From Ottelia alismoides (Eukaryota > Streptophyta > Magnoliopsida > Alismatales > Hydrocharitaceae): a stretch of 64,000 bases of DNA. Under the pieces are notes generated by a model. It was given only the letters and a program-made list of their open reading frames with translations, was not told the DNA's origin and ran no database searches. The translations under genes and the position numbers were made by a program. The stretch covers positions 248,001 to 312,000 of the forward strand of contig JAZKJV010009616.1 of NCBI GenBank assembly GCA_037367405.1, written 5' to 3'. This document shows positions 24,343 to 36,600 of the stretch, in pieces (the first letter of the stretch is position 1; the number at the start of each line of letters is the position of its first letter).

Positions 24343-24545
24343 ACTTGTGGCGCGTTGCATCGCCCGAATGCAATGAAAAATTGGCAAGGGCCGCTACATC
24401 GCATCCTGGATGTAGTTCAAAATTTGCAAGGGTTCTCGCATGAGGAACGCATGCGGGTAATTAAGCTAGTTCCACTGCATCACCACCCGGGTGCAGTCCA
24501 AAATTTACAAGGGTTCTCGCATAATGGACGCATGCAAGTAAGAAG
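24343..24545 (+). repeat. Tandem repeat in the LINE 5' leader
   Basis: Units of about 82 bp begin near 24386 and 24468, and part of a third precedes them. Each carries a 'ccrctrcatcrc' segment followed by 'caaaattt(g/a)caagggttctcgcat' (24418 and 24500). The array lies upstream of the endonuclease frame, where internal promoters of LINEs sit. Confidence 0.75.
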
Positions 24546-24552
24546 TTAGTCC

Positions 24553-27415
24553 AAAAGAGATTGCAACGGAAGTTGCGGATTGGTAGTTGGAATATTGGCA
24601 CTTTGACTGGAAAATCGATGGAGATAGTGGATACGATGGAAAGAAGGAAGATTCATATACTATGTCTTCAATAGACTAAATGGGTTGGAGAGAAAGCAAG
24701 GGAGATCGAGAAGACATGCTTTAAACTTTGGTATTCAGGTAAAGATAAGGGTAGAAACGGTGTTGGAGTAGTTGTTCATAAGGATTTGAAGGATTGTGTG
24801 GTTGAGGTGCAAAGATTCGGGGACCAGATTATTTTGCTAAAATTGGTGCTTGAAGAAGAAATTCTGAATATAATCTCAGTTTATGCACCGCAAATTGGTT
24901 TAGATGAAAGGACTAAACAAGCTTTTTAGGAGGATCTAGATAAGATTTTACATGGAATCCTACAAAGAGAGATGATTTGCATAGGTGGATATCTTAATGG
25001 ACATGTGGGAAAAGATGCGTCAGGGTATGCTAGTGTTCATGGAGGACATGGTTTTGGGGATAGAAATGAAGAGGGAAAAGTCATCCTGGATTTTGTAACG
25101 GCATATGATCTTTTCATAGCAAACACTCTCTACAAGAAGAGGGAGAGCATTTAATTACTTATAAGAGTGGGCCAACGAGAACACAGATAGATTACTTTGC
25201 GTTAAGGAGAAGAGATCGATTGTGTTGTAAAGACTGCAAAGTAATCCCAAGAGAGAGTTTGACAACCCAACATCGCTTGTTAGTCTTGGATGTACAAATA
25301 AAAGGGCTGGTAAAGAAAAGGAGGGTTCCTAAGATCACTAGAACTAGATGGTGGAATTTTCCACTGAAGCAATCGAGCTTCAGGGAGAAGGTTTTAGAAG
25401 ATTTATCTTGGGATTGTAGTGGAAGTGCAAACGAGATGTGGGAGGCAGTAGCATCTTGTATCCGAAAGGTAGCCAAAGAGATGCTAGGCGAGTCAAAGGG
25501 AGGAGCCCCAGGTCAAAAGGAGGCTTAGTGGTGGAGTGAAGGGGTGCAAGAGAAGCTAAAAATTAAAAGAGCATGCTTTAAAGCTATGTCTAAGGATAGA
25601 ACAGAGGAAACTGTCACAAACTACAAAATAGCAAAGAAGGAAGCAAAGAAGGCTGTAAGAGAGGCTATGTCGAAAGCTTATGAAGTTTTGTATAAAAATC
25701 TCGACTCTAAGGAGGGCCAGAAGGATATATATCAGGTTGGCCAAAGCAATAGAAAGAAAGACCAAAGACCTTTCTCAAGTGAGATGCATTAAGGACGAGG
25801 AAGGTCACGCGCTTGTTACTCAGAAGGATATAGAGACTAGATGAGAGCAGTACTTCCATAAACTTTTCATTGGGGAAGGAAATAGAGAGATCACTTTGGG
25901 TGATCTAGCTAGTAGTGAAAGTTACTTGAATCGTGCAAGCTATAGACGGATACAAAGAAAGGAAGTAGAGGAGGCTTTGAAGGTTATGAGACCTGGGAAA
26001 GGTGTAGGATCGGATGACATCCCTGTAGAAGTATGGAAAGTTTTAGATGAGCACGGTTTGACTTGGCTTACGAATCTACTCAATGTTATTTGGCGAAGCA
26101 AGAAAATACCTAAAGATTGGAGGAGGAATATCGTGGTGCCTCTTTATAAGAATAAAGGAGACATTCAAAATTTTTCAAATTATAGAGGTATCAAGTTGAT
26201 GAATCAAACTATGAAAATTTGGGAGCGTGTAATCGAGAGAAGGTTGAGGCAAGTTTCCAACGTCAAAGAAAACCAATTCGGATTCATGCCAGGTTGCTCA
26301 ACTATTGAAGCCACCCATTTGATGAGGAGAACAATGGAGATTTATAAAGTTAAAAAGAAGAACCTCCATATGATCTTTATTGATTTGGAGAAGGCTTATG
26401 ATTCTATCCCATGAGAGATATTGTGGAGAGTTTAGGAGAAGAGACAAGTACCTGTCCTATACATTAACCTCATAAAGGACATGTATGATAGGGCTTTATC
26501 TTGTGTAAGGATCCCGTGTTGGAAGACTGGCTATTTTGACATCAACATTGGTTTACATCATGGTTCAGCTTTGAGTCCATTTCTTTTTACTTTGATTATG
26601 GACGAGTTGACAAGTCACATTTAGGATGAGTTACCTTGGTGTATGTTATTTGCTGATGATATTGTGTTGATTGACGAGAATAGAGATGGAGTAAATGAGA
26701 AGCTTGAGGTCTGGAGACATGAGTTGGAGAGTAAAGGGTTTCGTATAAGCAGGGCTAAGACAGAATATATGGAGTGCACCTTTGATGGAAGCAATGGTGA
26801 AGGAATTGAGGTGAAGATTGGTGATGATAACATTCGGAAGAGATATTCTTTTAGATATCTGAGATCTATTTTGCAACATGATGGGGAAATTGATGGAGAT
26901 GTTACTAATAGAATAAATGCATGTTGGCTAAAGTGGAGAGGAGCCTCTGCTGTTCTCTGTGATAAGAAAATTCTTTTAAAAATTAAAGGAAAGTTTTACA
27001 AAGCAGTCATGAGACCTGCTCTATAGATCTGAATGTTGGCCTGGGAACCATAGACATGTACAGAGAATGGTTGTAGCAGAAATAAAAATGCTAAGGTGGA
27101 TGTGTGGACACACATGTAAAGATCGGATTCGGAATGATGCAATCAGAAAGAAAGTTGGTGTTGCTCCGATCGAGGATAAGATGCGAGAAAACCGCTTAAG
27201 ATGGTTTGGTCATTTGGAAAGAAGATCAATTGATGCACCAGTTAGGAGATGCGAGTGTTGGGATGTTGAGCCGGCTAAGAGAGGGCGGGGACGACCCAAG
27301 AAGTGTTGGAAAGAGACCACACGAAGGGATCTTTGTTTTGTGGATATAAGCTCGGGATTGACCCAAGATAGATCTGAATGTGAGGCAAAAAATCCATGTA
27401 GCCGACCCTACTTAA
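24553..27415 (+). pseudogene. Endonuclease-reverse transcriptase ORF of LINE copy 2
   Basis: Domain order: endonuclease start (LRIGSWNIGTLTGKSMEI near 24575), NIISVYAPQ near 24870, GGYLNGHVG near 24990, a basic linker, then RT with [12 protein letters not shown] near 26370, [10 protein letters not shown] near 26590 and [11 protein letters not shown] at 26643-26675. The C-terminal [12 protein letters not shown] and [10 protein letters not shown] follow at 27195-27320. Stops occur for example at 24674, 24928, 25526, 25842 and 26412, and a deletion near 27020 shifts frame. The endonuclease motif GGDLN has become GGYLN, removing a catalytic aspartate that copy 1 retains. The RT aspartates are intact. 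The pieces 25896-26414 and 26643-27026 are the longest open parts. Confidence 0.9.
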
Positions 27416-27583
27416 TTGTGGGAAAAGGTTTTGTTGTTGTTGTTGTATTTGAATTTTTAGGATATGATTTTCTATTTTACATATTCATGTGATATTCTTG
27501 TTTGTATTTGTTCGTGTTTTTCAAAAAAGATAAGGATATGATAATTCATAATTTTGTATCCATATCTGATTGTTTCATCCCTA

Positions 27584-28314
27584 ATGGTCAGTCCATTCTA
27601 TCAACCTCTCGTTGGAAGCGAAAAGCATCCAATAGGTCTTTCTTTAACATGCCAACAAGACTTTGTGAACAAAATATCAAGAACCGGAGTGGAGTTTATT
27701 TTCACCCCGCTCGACAGGAGAGCATGTATATGCAATACTTAAATGGCCTGATGGCTTCTGTGCAATTCTTTTACCCCATCATCCAACAACTGTGGTTATA
27801 AGTATGGTGCGAATGCTTGATCAAGGCCGACTATGTTATGCATTGTGTACCTCAACAAGAGGGCATGCCTACAAAGTGGAGGGTCCTAATGGGGAAGCTA
27901 TGAAATTTTCATACCCCTTTGTCTTTTGACAATTCATATTAGACGGATGATGCAATTGTAGTCGCTTCTCATGCCGCAAATTAGGTTGTGGCTTCCTCTT
28001 CTTAGTTTCGTCTTCCTTCTTGCTCAATTGAGGAATAGTGCAACTCCAATGGATTTGGGATAATGCAATGAATCTTGGGTTAGTTCTTTGTTTCTTACTT
28101 TCTTTTTCCTCTTGTTCATCTTAAAGATGACTTACACATATCGCAGATTGCTCATTTCTTTCTTTGTTTGTTTAACTTACAGGAAGGCAAGTTAATCCAT
28201 TTATAAAAATTAAATATCTTCAAGAAATTTTACCAAAAAATTATGTGTTCCTTATTGTATCAAATTTGAATTGTTATTATAATGTAACTTGTGTAATATT
28301 GTCATAGCATCAAA
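27584..28314. other. Unassigned spacer
   Basis: 730 bp between the hAT relic and the second copia element. Base composition is balanced, unlike the AT-rich LTR DNA around it. Frames at 27502-27801 and 27554-27742 are open but overlap the hAT end, and I recognise no protein family in either. Nothing else is supported. Confidence 0.5.
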
Positions 28315-29470
28315 TGTTAAGAATAATTTGCTAAATCAATTCTACTCAAAAGACTAATCTGACTGACCGAGTTTTCAGTGTAATCGATCATCCTTGAACG
28401 ACCAATGCCGATAAATTGATCGACCAACTCGTATGATTGACTAAGCTTCCTCTATGATCAATCAACCAGCCTTACCTGACCACTAGCAATTTAACTTTAA
28501 CATTTAAAGCTGCAATGGCTACTTAATAGTATGATCGATTAACAGAAGCTAACTAATTATTCAACATAGCTTGATCAATCAACTGAATAAAATCTTGATG
28601 ATTTCTGTTCATATATGATTCCAACGATCATATTTTCTTCGGTCCCCATGCCCGACCTTGGAAGGCACATCTGCTCTCAATTACTCTATAAAAGAAAGGA
28701 AGATATTCCAAGATCTCTCTCTATCTCTAGTTCATTGAAGTTCTACTCTTCTTCTAAAAGAAAGTCAAACATATAGCTTAGTTCTAAAAAACTATCGGAA
28801 AGCAGTATTTGATCGCCTCCCGATCTTTTAGTTCTTTTGCAAGCAGCCAAAACTATTTTGACATGTGACATCACTTGGTGATATTATTCATTATGATAGT
28901 TTATCTTATTCACTTGTGTCTACTAATAAAGATATTACTTCCCATGCTCATATTCTAATATATTCTACAAATATTTCTACTGTTGACATTCTTAAGATAT
29001 TATTGTTATATTACTTTTCACAACACTTTTCATGTGAACTTTTGGTGTTAGATATAAAAGTTTGTAGGTTGATATTGGATCCTTAGGATCAAAACCAATC
29101 CAAGGAAGTCAAAGGACAGTTGGAGTTCACCCAACCTTGACTTAGCCATAGTGTCAAATATGTGGTATTGACTTTGGTATTTTGTCAAAAGTTGTAGAGA
29201 TAGATGCTTTGTAAATGGTTGAGATATCCATGTAAATATCTTAGGAATAATAAAGTAGTTGATTGGTTCGGCTAATCGAAAATCCTAAGTCGAAAGGACC
29301 GAGGTCATGGTTTTTACTCGTTTGGTTTCCATGTTAATGTCATGTGCAACGTGGTTACTTGATTGATTGGTTTGTTCTTTACTCAGTTAATTTATGCAAG
29401 AAGTTTTATTTTATCATTGATACTATTATTCGCCCATCTCTAGTAGTACCACGAACTTAGAAAACTCACA
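28315..29470 (+). repeat. 5' LTR of Copia-2A (start tentative)
   Basis: Runs from TGTTAAGAATAATTTGC to …AACTCACA, followed at once by the primer site. A TATA box CTATAAAAG lies near 28685. The U3 part is studded with GATCGA/TGATCAATCAA-type motifs. No second LTR is present, so the start is inferred from the TGTT and the length of about 1.16 kb. Confidence 0.55.
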
Positions 29471-29473
29471 AGT

Positions 29474-29488
29474 TGTATCAGAGTGAGT
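29474..29488 (+). other. Primer-binding site of Copia-2A (initiator Met tRNA)
   Basis: TGTATCAGAGTGAG just after the LTR matches the copia primer site TGGTATCAGAGC with one base missing near the start. Confidence 0.75.
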
Positions 29489-29489
29489 C

Positions 29490-30484
29490 CTAATGCAATG
29501 AAGTGCACCCTTGTCACCACACATGACAACATTGCAAGCACCAACAACTCCTTTGAAAGACAATCCATTGTCAGTATTCTACACTATAACATTGCTAACT
29601 ACAACTGTTGGAAGGTTCGAATGCATGTCTTCGTGTAGTCTATAAATTATGAGGTATATAATGTGAACATAGTTAAATATATTAGACTTAAGCCTACTAC
29701 AAAAGCCCCTCTCTCCGATGCTTGTAAGCGGACTGCCACTTTCAATTCAAAAGTAAAAAATGCCAACTTATGTGCCATCACAAACAAAGAGTTTTATAGG
29801 GTTTATGCATCTAAGATCGTTTATGAGATATGGAATAAACTCATTGTCACTTATGAAGGTTCTACAAAGGTGGAAACTCGAGTTAGACTACTTCAACAAA
29901 GGTATGAACTAGTAACTATAAAGAATGGAGAATCCGTTGGACAAATGTATATTATATTCTATAGGAATATCAATAGCCTTCTCAATGTGAACATGAAGGT
30001 TAAATAAGCTAACCAAGTAAAGTAGATCCTTATATCACTTATGACAAACTGGAGGACCACTACTAAGATGATCAAAGAATCAAAGGATGTGAACTGTCTC
30101 CCGATGGATGATCTCAAAGGTAAGCTTCTATTCCATGAAGTAAAGAAACAACCAATAGGAGCAGATGAAGCGGAGATAAGGAAAAAGAGGAGCATAACCC
30201 TCCAAGCCTCAGAAACTACCTTAATAGATGAAAGCTCCGAGGATGACCTAGCCATGCTAACAAGAAGACTCAAGAAAATCATTAGATGATATGTTTGAAA
30301 GAAGGATAATGAGATGCTTTACTTCAGCTATAAGAGGAAGGGCCACTTTCAGAATGATATCTCTTGCTCAAGAGAAGCCAAAATTAGGACTCCAAGCAAC
30401 TTGAATCATATCATAACAAAGGAGTAGATAGATAAAGAAGGACAGGACCCTACAAGCATCATCACAAGTGTCTAAAGAGAAGTA
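29490..30484 (+). pseudogene. Copia-2A gag
   Basis: A gag polyprotein relic of the UBN2/DUF4219 type. 29663-30007 (114 codons) carries IWNKLIVTYEGSTKVE and LLQQRYELVTIKNGESV, the usual capsid-like segment. Just before it, 'NYNCWKVRMHVF' near 29600 matches the start of this gag type. 30041-30289 continues with an acidic C-terminal part. A zinc-knuckle region near 30310-30370 is decayed. Frames shift at about 29645 and 30005. The gag continues beyond the inserted solo LTR at 31263. Confidence 0.82.
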
Positions 30485-30489
30485 CAAGC

Positions 30490-31257
30490 CGTTGTATTAA
30501 AAATTGTATTTAGTTTTAAATTGGAAAACTTATTTATTACAATTGGCATTAATTTGGTTTCAATTGGGAAACCAAATGGTTTGGAGGGAAAGTTGGGAAT
30601 TCCCAAATTTGAAACATTGTTGAGTTTGGGTGGAAGTTTAGTACCATACCTTAGAGATCTAAACTTTTGGTGGACTTATATATGAGTCCACACCCCAAGT
30701 TCTTGTAGCAATAGTAGAGAGGAGGAATGGAGGACCACACGCGCGCTTGCGTGCTCCGCTCCGTCTCCGGCACTGGCTCTGGCACCGGCACCGGCACCGG
30801 CGAGTCAATTCAGATCTCGGATCTCGATACTTTTGCTGCGGAGTTGCTTTCGGCTGCAAGTTCTCAGAGGTGCTTTCGAGGACGGTCTCTTCGGTGTGTG
30901 CGGACGACGACCGTGAACCGTAGTATCCTGGGAGCGGATCGCCAATACCCTATGCACTGGTATTGTGGGGGCGAAATCCTCTCTAAGGACAGTCCATTTC
31001 ATGGACGCTTCGGTGATCTCTAATCTAATTTTTCTTATATATTTTTGCCGCAATTGATTTATTGCTTACCCTTTTCTGGATCTCGCCCGGTTGTTTATTT
31101 CCGTATGGTTAATCGGTTCCTACTTGTATTTCGTAATCGGATAATGGATTGGGAATATATGTCGTTAATGATATTAATCTGTAATACGTTTATTTCCGTT
31201 CATTTGGATCCGTATATTTACTGTTTATTATATGCATGGTTGATCATGTTTCCAACA
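30490..31257 (+). mobile_element. Solo copia-type LTR inserted in Copia-2A gag
   Basis: 768 bp, CGTTGTATT…TTTCCAACA (the first base is probably a mutated T), with a perfect 5-bp target duplication CAAGC at 30485-30489 and 31258-31262. A TATA-like CTTATATATG is at 30675. Downstream is a GC-rich part with a short (GGCACC)n run (30777-30803). The 98-codon open frame at 30727-31023 lies in this R/U5-like part and has no recognised family. The LTR is unlike those of Copia-1 and Copia-2. Confidence 0.9.
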
Positions 31258-31262
31258 CAAGC

Positions 31263-33634
31263 TACATGAGATTCCTCCTCCGACTCCTCCAAATCATCAT
31301 ACACTGTCACGGGTGCCTCTAGTGGTAAGGTATCTCTACTCGAATTGATGGTTCTCGACGATCATGTACTCTCCAACGAACGCTCTAAGGACGATTTAAT
31401 AGATTATATTACTAGTCCGCATGATATTTTTGTTAGTTTAAAAAGAAAAATAAAATTCTAAAATCTAATGTACGCACCTCTTTAAAAAAGCATGAATTAG
31501 GTTCTGCTTAAATAAATTATTCATGAGCTCACTATTTGTCTGTTTTTATCTAAAAAAGCAACATGAAAATGATATTAAGTTTCTAATGAGTAGCATAGAT
31601 AAATTAGAAAATATTATCTCCAAATTCAAAGATAAAATCAAGGCTCTAGTAAATGATCTTGTTAATTAGGTTCATTTAAGGAAAGGAAAATCTAGATAAA
31701 TTACTGGATGCTAACTACCACTCTAAAACTAAGTTTGGCCTGGGATATGACTCCTCTATTACTGGCAGTTCTAAATATGTTGAAGTATCCCTTAGTTAAA
31801 AGAAATCTAGTAAGGTAACCTAACCAAGGTGAAATTTGAGGTACCATGATAACCTCCCAAGGACCTAAAAGATTTGGGTACCAAAAGGCTCAATTAAATG
31901 TTTTGCAGAAGAAAAATGTACCTTACAAGTGGAGACATCATAAACCCCGATACATGATCAACTTTATTTTGTGGGACTTCAAGAAAGAAAAATGTGGTAT
32001 GTAGATCATGGAAAAAAGATGTTCCGAGCATGTGATTGGAGACAAAGACCTATTCCTCCACATCGAAACTAAGGAAGGTGGAGCCGTTATGTTTACGGAT
32101 AATCATACATGTATATAATTGGTAAAGGTAAGCTGGGAAACTCCCTTACTTCTTTTGATCGTGTTAATCTTATTAAAGGTCTAAAGCACAATCTTGAATG
32201 TTTCTCAGATTTATTATAAAGCTTTTAAAGTAGTAAAATAAGAAAACCAAAAATTTTTTATAGGGGATATAGGTACAAAAATATAATCACACTTAGGTTT
32301 GATGGTTATTCATTGCTAAACTTCTTTATGGCATGAAAAGAAGAACTCTTACTATGGCATCTATAATCGATAGGCATATAAAACTCGACTTAATTTAAAG
32401 ACCCACCTAAATTCTTCTACAAAAGGTAGACATGTATTAAACATGTGAACTATGTAAACTCCATAGAACATCCTTCAAGAGAATAAAAGGTTCATTAGCA
32501 TCTCTTGACCCTTAGAGCTTTTACATTTGGACTTATCTAGACCAATAAAATCTGAATGCTTAAGTGGTTGACTTTGATATTTTGTCATAGTAGATGACTA
32601 CTCACGTTTCATTTGGGTTTTGTTCCTTACTTCTAAAGACTTGGCTTTTCCTGAGTTTGAAAACCTAACCAAATAGATTCAGAACGAATAAGGAATCGCT
32701 ACCACTAAGTTAAGAAGTAATCAAGATGGAGAGTTTGAGAATGAGAATTTCGACGAGTACTATACAAAAGCTGGGATAACACAAACATTTTGCTCCCAGA
32801 ATAACAACTCATATTGGCGTAGTCGAGTGGAAGGTCACACTCTTCATGAATGCGCTCATACTATACTATGTGAATCTTACATGCCACTTTATGTTTGGGC
32901 AGAGGCTGTAAATACAACCTACGATATTTCAAACATGACTTTGATTTAACCAGGATCTAAGAAGACTCCTTTTATTTTATATTTCGAATGCTCACCAATC
33001 ATATGTTACTTATGTGTTTTTAGATGTAAGTGTTTTGTTCATAACATCAAGGAAAAGATTGACAAGTTTTAATTAAAGAGTGAAGAAAGTATCTTCTTAG
33101 AGTACTCTTCAATAGAGCAAAGCTTATAGGATATAAAACAAGAAAATATTGATAATTATGAAGTAGTCTTGTTTCTTTTATCTCAACAACATGAATTCAA
33201 AAATAGGGAAGAAGCTCAAATAAATAACCCTTCATGTATACCTGAGAAAGTGACTTCTCATGATTTTCCAAAGGACTTCAGTTTTGCTCAAGATCACCCA
33301 AGGAATTGGTAATTGGGGACGTCTCTAAGGTGTTCAAACGAGATCAAACTTTAGTACATTTGCTCTGTATGCTTTTGTATCTCTTTAGGAAACAAAACCT
33401 ATTGATGGGGCTTGCAACGATGAACATGTTAATGTCAATGCAAGAAGAACTTGTCCAAAATGAAAAAAGTCAGGTATGTGAACTTGTACCCAGAACTTGA
33501 GACCATGCAGTTATAGGAACCAAGTGGATTTTCAAGAATAAGTTGGATGAGTCTAGGAATACTATCAGGAACAGTGCATGGCTTGTTGCATAGGGTATAG
33601 AGAAGAAGGAGGCATCAATTTTGACGAAACATAT
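31263..33634 (+). pseudogene. Copia-2A gag C-terminus, protease, integrase and start of RT
   Basis: A heptad-like stretch (SSIDKLENIISKFKDKIKAL near 31590) is the gag tail. Around 31990 'MWYVD…' marks the protease start, where the DSG active site is destroyed by a frame change. Integrase follows: LELLHLDLSRP near 32515, VDDYSRFIWVLFLTSKD near 32585, EFENENFDEYY near 32735, and AEAVNTTYDISNMTLI near 32900. A chromodomain-free C-terminal region follows. The RT start is at 33430-33634 (M-QEEL, then 'GTKWIFKNKLDE' in another frame). Each block is broken by stops, and none of the frames exceeds about 70 codons. Confidence 0.8.
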
Positions 33635-36600
33635 TGATGAATCTTCGTTTCATCACATTTATTCTTTCATTTTAACCTTTAAACCCTAGCTAAATGCATG
33701 TATAGAATATTATATTGCATAAATTAACTCATATAATTCATTATGTAAATATCGCATAAAACGCTGCATTTAAAGTCAAAATAAAAGAATAAAAAAAGAA
33801 AAGAAAAAAATGAAATACCATAGGTGTTGAATGACCCTAAAACCCCGAGACCTTGGCATCATGATGACTGGGTCGATAAGGAATATAGCTGGGGGAGATA
33901 AGGGATAATAAATATAATAAACCTTATTTTTTAATACTAGAAGGAGGGAGGGTTGAGGGAGGATTCGAACCCTGGTCTTTTAACGTGGGAGCCACTGCTT
34001 CTACCACTAGACCATTAGGGGGGTTTCAATAAACCCTAATTTTCAAATCTTCCATTATTCAAATGTGCAACCTATTTTGTTCTTTATTATTTATACAATA
34101 AATCAATAAACTTTGTACATGAAAGTTGTATATAATATAGAAAAATATAAAATTTATTTCACATAAAAATATTGCATAATGTGCCTTTTACACTCAATAA
34201 AAATCCAAAAGCCCAACTTCATAGACATGTATCTTCTCCATATGAACTCAAAATTCGCCAAAATCATTTAATTATATATAACTTTTAATTAGCTATTTAA
34301 TGAAGGTAGTTTCATTTATTTGGATTTAGGATGCAAAAGTTAGATTTTGGACCCCTATTGCACATTATACTTGAATAAAATAATAATTTTATTTATTATT
34401 TATATTTTTCATGATTTTATACTTTTACAATTTTGTAAATGTTATTATAATATAGGTGCACGATTATAATAAAAAACCACTAAATATACAATAAAATAAA
34501 TAAGGGTACAAAAATACATATATGAATTATACATATACATACCATATATTAAAAACAAATATTTAGTTAAGACATGTCACTTTAGAATAATAAAACAAAA
34601 AAAATATATTTAAATGTATTTCAATAAGTTATACATAAATAAATTATGTGTATAAAATAATGCAATCTAAAATAGAAAATAAAAATATAATACATATTAT
34701 ATACGTAAATATACTATATTTATACTTGTAAAAAGTAACTCATAACAAAATTGCTTGTAAAAATAAAAATTCATAATAAAATACTACATAAAATAATAAA
34801 TAATTTTATATTTTAACCTAAAATTAATAAAATCATTTATTATTTTATTTTGAATTAATAATGATTTTCCAATATGTTTTGTCGTGTAGCCTACCTATGT
34901 GGACCAATAGGAGGGTGGGCTGAGTTGATCTCAGTCAACTCTCCACCCCTCCCTAGGTCTGTATCTAGCAGGTCTACACCATCGACTTCCTCGATGTATG
35001 CCATGAGATTCTTTTACATTTAGCCTCGATTCCTTCTTGACATCTACCCCTCGATCTTTCTCCTCCATGCGCTCATGAAACATCGATCAATGGATTATTA
35101 CCTCGAGCATAATCCATTTTTGAACCACGACTTGTACATATACCTCCACATCACCCCATTTTGACTTTAATCACTCTTCACCTCTCAAAACCCTAACCCT
35201 AAACATGCTTGAGATTCCTGGTGACAACAAGGGTTTTGCCAAGGGTCCAACGAGAAGGAGAGGGTGTGAATCAAGCCGATCCAGCCTCGCTGGAGCTCCT
35301 CCACCGTGTGGTTTGCTCCCAGCCGTCCCAGGTCAGGTGAGATTCTATCTTTTGCATTTTTTCATCCTTGAAACCTAGAGTAGAGTAGCTTAGTTTACTT
35401 CCAGTTGTTCTTGCCTTTGATTCCGTAAAATAAAAAAAATTGATGTCCGTCGGAGCTCAGCTCCGGTGTCCTTCTTCACCGTTTCCCGACCGCGCTACGA
35501 CCCATTTTTTGCCCTCATATCGTTCCTCTTTGCTCATCCTATGCTCCAAGCATATTTACTCAACTAGATTACGCTTTGATCTGGATCTCGTCTTTCCTAT
35601 CTCTGTCGTTCGCCAGAGAGCACTGACTAACTCCATTCCACATCATTCCACCCAAAATAAGAGCCCAGAACGTGTGTGTTTTTGTTTGCATATGCTAACC
35701 ATGCAGGTCTTGGAGACTAGAGCATCGAATGAGGTGATTTTGAACCCTAAGAGCAGCTGCAAGTGTCTCCGACCTCTAGGGCTCCTCCGACGAGCCTCAG
35801 ACCTTTTTGAGCTATCCAATATCTACGGACCATTCTTCTGAGCATGTTCGGTACTGGATATTCAAGAAAGGAGCTCAGAGGAGGGAGAATTAGGTGATCG
35901 AAGCTCAGGGAAGCCAATGTTCTTCTTGTAAAGCAGCAGCCGTTGGGTCTAGACGAAGCTCTAGTTCTTATCCTCCCTTCCAATCATGCCTCCCTTTGGC
36001 CGTCAGATGAAGCCCAAGCTCTGATATGTTCTGTTGATCGTTGAAGGGATATCAACTGTCCAGAAGGTGCCACATGTTAAGTGATGAGCCACCTACCGTT
36101 GGATCGCATCGCAGCGGTAATTTTGCCTTATACCCCTCGTTCTTTTGTATTTTATTTTTAGTCCATAAAATTTCGAATGTAGTGTAAAAACTTTTTGTTG
36201 TTTTTCATGTATCCCCTTATACTTCTTGTATTTACATTTAGGTCCTTCACCGCATCATCTCAAGTGCCCATGCATGTGAGGGGGCGAGCATTTTGCAAGG
36301 GACATGTTGGGGTTTTTGTATTTCATTTTAGTCCATAAATTTCATTATTGTGTGTAATATCTTTTGGAAAATTGCTCCGTGACCCCTGAACTCTTGGATA
36401 ATTGCATGTATGCCCCTACATGTGTATTTTTTGAAGATATTTGAGCTTTGTAATTTTAGCCCTGGAATTTTGTATCTTGTTCAGAAATAGGATAAACTTT
36501 TATTATATTTATTTAAATACCCCTGCCATGTTGTATTTTCTTTTTGTTGCATTTTATGTTTATTTAAAATAACTCCATGTCTCTAAAAATCCGTAGAAAA

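Larger units (their letters stand above)
24128..27444 (+). mobile_element. RTE-type LINE, copy 2 (nearly full length)
   Basis: 3.3 kb on the plus strand, ending in (TTG)n at 27430-27444. The 5' region opens near 'gccatggccggtcccaagcc' (24148), followed by a leader with a tandem repeat of about 82 bp (24386-24545), then endonuclease and RT. It is the longest of the three copies and the only one with a 5' leader. A 10-bp target duplication marks both ends. By eye it is above 90% identical to copies 1 and 3 over shared parts. Confidence 0.9.
23560..27583. mobile_element. Non-autonomous hAT (Ac/Ds-like) element split by a LINE
   Basis: The left end reads TAAGGATGACAAT and the right end, on the minus strand, TAGGGATGAAACAAT. 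These match each other and the Ac/Ds terminal repeat TAGGGATGAAA. The 8-bp flanks CTGGTTAG (23552-23559) and ATGGTCAG (27584-27591) agree at six positions, as expected for an aged hAT duplication. Without the LINE (24128-27444 plus one duplication) the element is about 0.7 kb with no transposase. Its left arm is a degenerate array of GAATA(C/T)GAATATGAAT-like units (about 23580-23860), possibly subterminal transposase-binding repeats. Confidence 0.78.
28315..33634 (+). mobile_element. Second Ty1/copia element (Copia-2A), truncated by the Athila/Tat-like element
   Basis: Plus-strand copia with a 5' LTR, a primer site, gag, protease and integrase, and the start of RT. It stops at 33634, where LTR copy E begins inside the RT reading frame (FDET-x at 33619-33634). 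The integrase type (VDDYSRFIWVLFL…) resembles Tork/Sire lineages. A different copia LTR is inserted in gag at 30490-31257. A second copy of the same family (Copia-2B) lies at 46103-50760; it overlaps this one in content, so it is not simply the continuation. Confidence 0.85.

Noticed and set aside
30727..31023. A 98-codon gene with a GT-rich repeat
   Set aside because: It is wholly within the solo copia LTR at 30490-31257.
33940..34020. A tRNA gene on the minus strand
   Set aside because: A and B boxes are present, but the rest does not give paired acceptor and anticodon stems. A tail and flanking direct repeats point to a SINE.
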